64,000 nt of DNA from Micropterus salmoides (Eukaryota; Chordata; Actinopteri; Centrarchiformes; Centrarchidae), in the NCBI RefSeq assembly GCF_014851395.1, contig NW_024040596.1, positions 5,706,155 to 5,770,154 on the forward strand, in the 5' to 3' direction. Below, piece after piece: positions 59,501 to 64,000 of this stretch. A program made the translations under genes and the position numbers. The notes beneath the pieces were generated by a model. It worked only from the letters and a program-made list of their open reading frames with translations, was not told the DNA's origin and made no database searches. Position 1 is the first letter of the stretch. Every line of letters begins with the position of its first letter.

Positions 59501-60926
59501 CATGTCTTTCTGCAGATCCATCCAAGACTGTGCGCACAGGTATAGCAGGAAAGTACAGCAACTACCGCTACACCTACAAGCCTGGTGACATGGCACATTG
59601 TGAGTGACCGTCCACTCTCTCTAATGATAGTTTGGGTGGGGGTGCATGCCTCACCTGTCAGCAGTGTGAAACTTCAGACTGTTTTTGTGAGATGGGTCTG
59701 ACAGAGAGAACGACTGACTTCATATGAATGTTAGCGAGGGACTGCAGGTTTCAGGTTTGAGCAGGGTGGCAGTTGAGGAGAGAAGTTTTGCAGCTGTGGT
59801 GCTCTAATTACTTTTAGAGATAAGCGCGTTCACGTATTATGTTTGACTTAAAGATGAAAAACCTGTGTTTACATTCAGTATTGATGTAAACAAACCTTTA
59901 ACTTGAGCATAAAATATGTATAGCTTGGCCTTAATTGTTGTTCAGCATAAAAGATCTGTTAATCAATTTGAGGGTCGGGTTTCAATCTCGCATTAGATTT
60001 TTGGTACTGAGGCTACATTGTTGTTCACATTTGGATAACACATTGTGCCTTTAATATATAAACACAAATTACATTTTGCCATATGATGTCGGTCTTATCA
60101 AAATGAACCTAATTGGGTGTAATGGTATTTGTAGGTCCAGTTTATCATTAAACTTGAATGGACGTTTTGGTCAAACAGAAGAAGGATTAATGCACCAGGG
60201 TATTATGATCTTGGAAGACGACTATCTAACTACTTTACTTTGAACTTAAAGTTTACACAGGCTAACATGATATAGACTTCATAATGGAAAGCTCCACTGG
60301 GCCTCTGCAGCTATGCTTCCAAGATATGTCTATAAAACTGCGCTCACTTTCAATTTGGTTCAACACAAAATTTGACCTGATGATGGAGCTAGATGAAACA
60401 GCAGGGGAACATTATGCCAATGTGCAGCATCACAGATCTGCTAGACTTAGCAAATATCACCTTTGATGCTACATTTTACCAATAATGATTTAGTTACTTC
60501 AGGTTTTCTGTGTGTTCATATTTCAGTGTAGACCAAAATGGTGAACCCACAGATCGACATTGCCGTTGCTTACTCGCTACTTTTCTCAAGAAATAGGTTT
60601 CATAGGCTTACACTTCTGGCTTCATAACAAATATTGTTGTGTGAGACACTATTCATGTCTTGCTAGTGTAAAGTATTATTATCTAGAAACAAGATATCAC
60701 TATTTTTATCTTAATTAATTTGATGATCTAATCTTGAGTAGGCCTATTCAATGGCTTGTAATTGAATTATCTACATTAAACAAAGAGAGACTGTAGCATT
60801 TCTGCAGTGAGACTTTTGTCAGTAAGGAAAAATATTTATGATCTTTATTCTTATTTGTCCTCTCTTTTTTTAACAGTGGCCGAAAACATGAAGAAAGCCA
60901 AAATGTTGTTGCACACTGAACTCTAA
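56522..60926 (+). CDS. agr1: anterior gradient protein (Agr1/Agr2 family), seven coding exons, 162 aa
   Basis: Thioredoxin-fold protein of the secretory pathway (PDI-like; Ag proteins act in ER folding and in regeneration or cement-gland signalling). Exons: 56522-56618, 56810-56873, 57544-57596, 58403-58479, 58853-58916, 59516-59599, 60877-60926. GT-AG junctions and phases all fit; 489 nt with the stop. Signal peptide MFRWVLFALFFGICASA; then SRGWGDRISWVKSYEEGL, a CPHS motif at residues 67-70 within HHRDNCPHSQALKKAF, then EDFIMLNLV, YYIPRILFVDPSKTVR, and NMKKAKMLLHTEL. The C-terminal HTEL is a variant KDEL-type ER signal. EDFIMLNL and NMKKAK agree better with the Agr1 (XAG) type than with mammalian AGR2, and the location beside traf3ip1 is not the mammalian AGR2/AGR3 locus. 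Subtype inferred, family certain. Confidence 0.93.
60362..60402 (+). repeat. short piece of a dispersed fish repeat
   Basis: AACACAAAATTTGACCTGAT followed by GATGGAGCTAGATGAA recalls the repeat seen at 10550-11070 (the segment usually reading TGATGGCGCTAGATGAAAAG). It lies in the last agr intron. Confidence 0.45.
60573..60632 (+). repeat. 60 bp repeat, copy 1 (agr intron)
   Basis: Matches 62364-62423 at 59 of 60 positions (CTCGCTACTTTTCTCAAGAA at the start). The single difference is T versus G in CAC(T/G)TCTGG. Confidence 0.9.
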
Positions 60927-61026
60927 GATGGCTCAAGCTGACATCAGACTTCTCTCCAACCTCCAGTCATGCTGGGCAACCTGCTCAGTGGTCAGCCCTG
61001 AAATGTTTACATGCTCTTCAGAGCCC

Positions 61027-61032
61027 AATAAA
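61027..61032 (+). terminator. polyadenylation signal of the anterior-gradient gene
   Basis: AATAAA lies 101 bp after the stop codon, in CCCAATAAAACAAAAATG, the first and best-placed signal on this strand. Confidence 0.75.
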
Positions 61033-62363
61033 ACAAAAATGAACGAATAGAAAGTAAAATGTCCTATTTTTGTCACACCATATTAATTGTACTAGGAAAT
61101 GAAGCTTGCATACAGGGTGCTTAACGTGTTGATGTGTAGCTGCTCTTTTAAACTTAAATTCAAATCTAATACATAATGAACATGAATAGCAAACATTGTA
61201 TCTTATTCTGATCTCTCACCGACAAAACAATGAAATGCTATTGTTCGTGGCTTTTAAAGGTATAGTTTTGAAAATATAAAGAACACACTGAACCTGTTGG
61301 AATGGAAGGAGATTCACATGAAATATATTTGGAAAGTGTGTGTTAAGTCACAAAATCTGGGTGTGGGTTTTCAAAAGAGCTCTTACTAAAATAGCCCTGT
61401 TGAAGTGACCTGTTTTTCCATGTGTAGCATGCTTTAACCACTAGGTGGCAGCATAATATTAATGTGGAAGGACTCTTTCCACTGAAAGTTGATCATATTT
61501 TGATGATAAGCACAGGTTTAATATATGTAATTACATACATCACACATACAGGCCACAATGTGTTCTTACCTGCATTGAATAGACAGTTTATCTTCTATAT
61601 AGTATAGTGTATATTCTACTGTGTGTTTATCAAACATCTCTTGATGCTTGACAGGCATTATGTTGTTGCACATGCAGTCATTACTTGACCTATAGTTCCT
61701 ACACAATTCTCCAAAGACGTGCATTTGGTCTCACGCTGTATCTCTGTTCCTCTTGTTAGATGCTTCTCCCCGACAACTGCAAAACAACCGTTCCTAAACA
61801 ACTCAGGCCTCGACAGAATGGGACCGCGCTGCATTGCCACAAATAGCCCAGATGCAGTTTTTGGCTGTCATAGCTAGGATTAATGAGCTGTTTTAATTGT
61901 TATGGCTCCACTGTGGTGAGCATTCTTGTGCATTCACCTTTTGAAAGAAAAGTAAGCTGACTGGTATAGACAAAAATCAGCCAGTGTGACTGTTCTGCAA
62001 ACTTGCAATAGTGTCATCATACACTCAAAACCTTATTATAACTAATAAGATGCAACCTGAAAACCCCATTTGTTTTCTTTAAATTCAGAGAAAAACAGAA
62101 AACAGAGAAACATTTTAAATGGGTCAGTATAAGTTTCATTCCTCAGTATATTTTTTCCTTAACATCCACTAAAGAAACTGATCACTGAGAAATGATTAAA
62201 TTATTCACACTTCCGTTGCATTTTTTTCCACTTTTCACAGTCAGAGCAGACATCTGAAGCATTGTGTGGCTGCATTTCCCTCAAGTTTTTTAAGATTTCT
62301 TTCTTTTAGGTGGACCCAAGATGATTCGCCAGAAACTCTTGAGAATTTTGAACTATCCCCGCC
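61033..62363. other. intergenic stretch downstream of agr
   Basis: No gene recognised. A TTCTTTTAG|GTGG acceptor-like site at about 62309 precedes an 85-codon frame that shows no family motif. Confidence 0.35.
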
Positions 62364-62423
62364 CTCGCTACTTTTCTCAAGAAATAGGTTTCATAGGCTT
62401 ACACGTCTGGCTTCATAACAAAT
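62364..62423 (+). repeat. 60 bp repeat, copy 2
   Basis: Second copy of the sequence at 60573-60632, 1.8 kb downstream, same orientation. Flanks outside the 60 bp do not match clearly. Confidence 0.9.
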
Positions 62424-64000
62424 GTGTTTTCGACTCAGACTTTCCTATATCCTGGGCCTGTCTGGCTCATCGCAGTGCTCTTTCAATGGTCTGTAAAAAA
62501 ACACTCTGCTTCCAGAACCCTTTCCAACACTTCATGCCTCCAAAAATGGTAATATTGCTTTACGAATATGATGCATGAATACCATTACTTAACAGAAAAA
62601 TAGGAATGATTGGAAAGTGTAAATAATACAAAAAAATTTTGCAGATAATTACCAAGACAACCTCCCTAAATAAGTTTGGCATGCTAAATGTTTGACTATA
62701 TGGCATGCACAAGCAAACAGTACACTTGTTAAAGAAAATGTAAATCCAAACATTTGTGTATTTCAAATAGACAAAACTTTGTCTATTTTTTTTTTTTACA
62801 ATGCCTAAACTTTCTCTAGGTTACCTGTCAAACACAAGGTTGTTGTTCAACGCCTACTGCAAGCCCGAAGGTCTCATTTTTCTTTAAAATTCTTTGCCAG
62901 AGCTCCTAACCTTGAACAAACAACTCAGGGACACTTTGTGTGGGATGTCAGTGTCAGAGTGTTTCACACGCAACACACGCAATTTGAAGGACAGTGTGAC
63001 AGAAAGAAATACTGTCTCACAAGGTCTGACAATATATGTAAGTTTAGGCTGTGATTAGAGGTGGCCTTAGCTTTGCTTCACCTGTTTCAACTGAACCAGG
63101 GCCCCGACTGTCTTGTAAGAATTTAATAATTCACCCATTTTTTAAATAAACTAGGCGGGCCTACTTATTTCACTCAAAGTGTAGAGACATGGACACAGGA
63201 AGAAGGGATGCTGCAACCCCCCAGTGTGTTGGTGTTCAAGGTAGCTGTCTGCTGTAGTGTAAAACATTCTCAAATTGTTGGAATTTGTTGTTAATAACTA
63301 TTAGATTTACTACTATATTATTAGATCTTGGCCATTCAAAAACATATCGTATGACATCATTATATAGAGATGATATCACTATAGTACTACTATAAAGAAT
63401 TACTATAGAAAAAACGCAAACAATTACTATAACATCATCATAGTACTACTATAGGAATGTTCTATATTTTGTGCAAAAAACAGAAACACTATATAATATA
63501 ATAATACTTTTTAAGATATAGGCTATAGTATTAGTATTGAAATATTATGGTGCGTTCCATTTTCCTTGGAAGTCGGAGGTCGGAGCTGGGAATGACAAGT
63601 TGTAGTTACAAGTCTGAAAACCTTGCTCGGCCAGCCACTGTGTAGAACTAGCCAGAGATGGGGACTCGAGTTTGACACTCGGACTCGGAAGAGCGGGACT
63701 TGTGAACAATGTTTATTTTTAGGAAACGTCTGAGGAGCTTGCTGTTATTCCCCTCTCTGCGTTACCTATAACCTGCCTACATAACATGTAGTATCAGCTG
63801 CGCGCAGCCACACATGAGAGAGGACCACAAAAATGGGTGGCTTCTGAGCCATTCATCATAAATTTTGGCTTTATTAATTTCATACAAGGCCCACCAAACT
63901 TGTGGTGGTTGATTAACGTAATGAGTTATGTCCCGCTGGCTGCCATCATGTTAATTATTAACGTTGGCTGCTAACAGATTACAGGTTTTATTGTTGATCA
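62424..64000. other. intergenic to the window end; possible MITE-like repeat near 63545
   Basis: No gene recognised. GGTGCGTTCCATTTTCCTTG, then GGAAGTCGGAGGTCGGAGCT, near 63550 resembles the terminal part of a common fish DNA repeat. I could not find its other end. Confidence 0.35.

Noticed and set aside
62321..62578. 85-codon + frame preceded by an acceptor-like site
   Set aside because: It overlaps the 60 bp repeat, has no recognised motif, and no partner exon fits.
1..64000. Search for CRISPR arrays, rRNA, independent tRNA genes or bacterial-type operons
   Set aside because: None seen; the sequence is vertebrate, and the only tRNA-like parts are SINE heads.

Overview
This window is eukaryotic and almost certainly teleost fish, probably a percomorph. 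The evidence is intron-split genes with GT-AG junctions, teleost-style odorant receptors with single-exon coding regions, and a typical fish repeat mix (L2 and Rex1/CR1-like LINEs, an RTE tail, Tc1/mariner, hAT and DIRS relics, and tRNA-derived SINEs with L2 tails). Two runs of exactly 500 N (698-1197 and 30667-31166) are assembly gaps. There is no CRISPR array, rRNA gene or free-standing tRNA gene.

Region 1 (1-30666) is a gene-poor island of repeats and odorant receptors. Two intact receptors lie on the + strand at 7260-8192 and 11947-12876. A truncated relic sits at 21881-21968, and a full-length copy broken by two small deletions at 29293-30216. The first, the relic and the broken copy share flanking DNA, so they descend from one duplicated unit. 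Between them lie LINE fragments (3160-3582, 3760-5048, 14930-15600), a nearly full-length L2 on the minus strand (16548-20690) split by a 627 bp LTR-like insertion with a 5 bp target duplication, a foldback element with arms of about 260 bp (13336-14276), a Tc1-like end carrying a nested RTE tail with a perfect 13 bp target duplication, a DIRS-type RNase H fragment (22036-22786), and a hAT transposase relic (26467-27483).

Region 2 (31167-64000) is a gene block read through exon-intron structure. asb1 (minus; exons 1-3 present, the rest lost in or beyond the gap) and traf3ip1 (minus; 15 coding exons, 37463-52877, predicted 637 residues, ciliary IFT54) are head-to-tail; ASB1 and TRAF3IP1 are also neighbours in human. 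Downstream on the + strand is a seven-coding-exon anterior-gradient gene (56522-60926; 162 residues, CPHS thioredoxin-like motif, C-terminal HTEL). It is closer to the Agr1 type than to mammalian AGR2. Between traf3ip1 and it lie a possible divergent first exon (53134-53331) and a 922 bp non-autonomous mariner-like element with intact terminal inverted repeats.

The genes do not form one pathway. The left half is a chemoreceptor family that has been duplicated, partly homogenised and eroded by retroelements. The right half is a housekeeping and developmental block: ubiquitin-ligase adaptor, intraflagellar transport, and ER-resident or secreted disulfide chemistry. I found no convincing new molecular system. 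The most interesting signals are a probable gene-conversion tract between two receptors, a perfect 37 bp hairpin in a traf3ip1 intron, nested insertions with exact target duplications, and RFX-like sites in a possibly bidirectional ciliary promoter.
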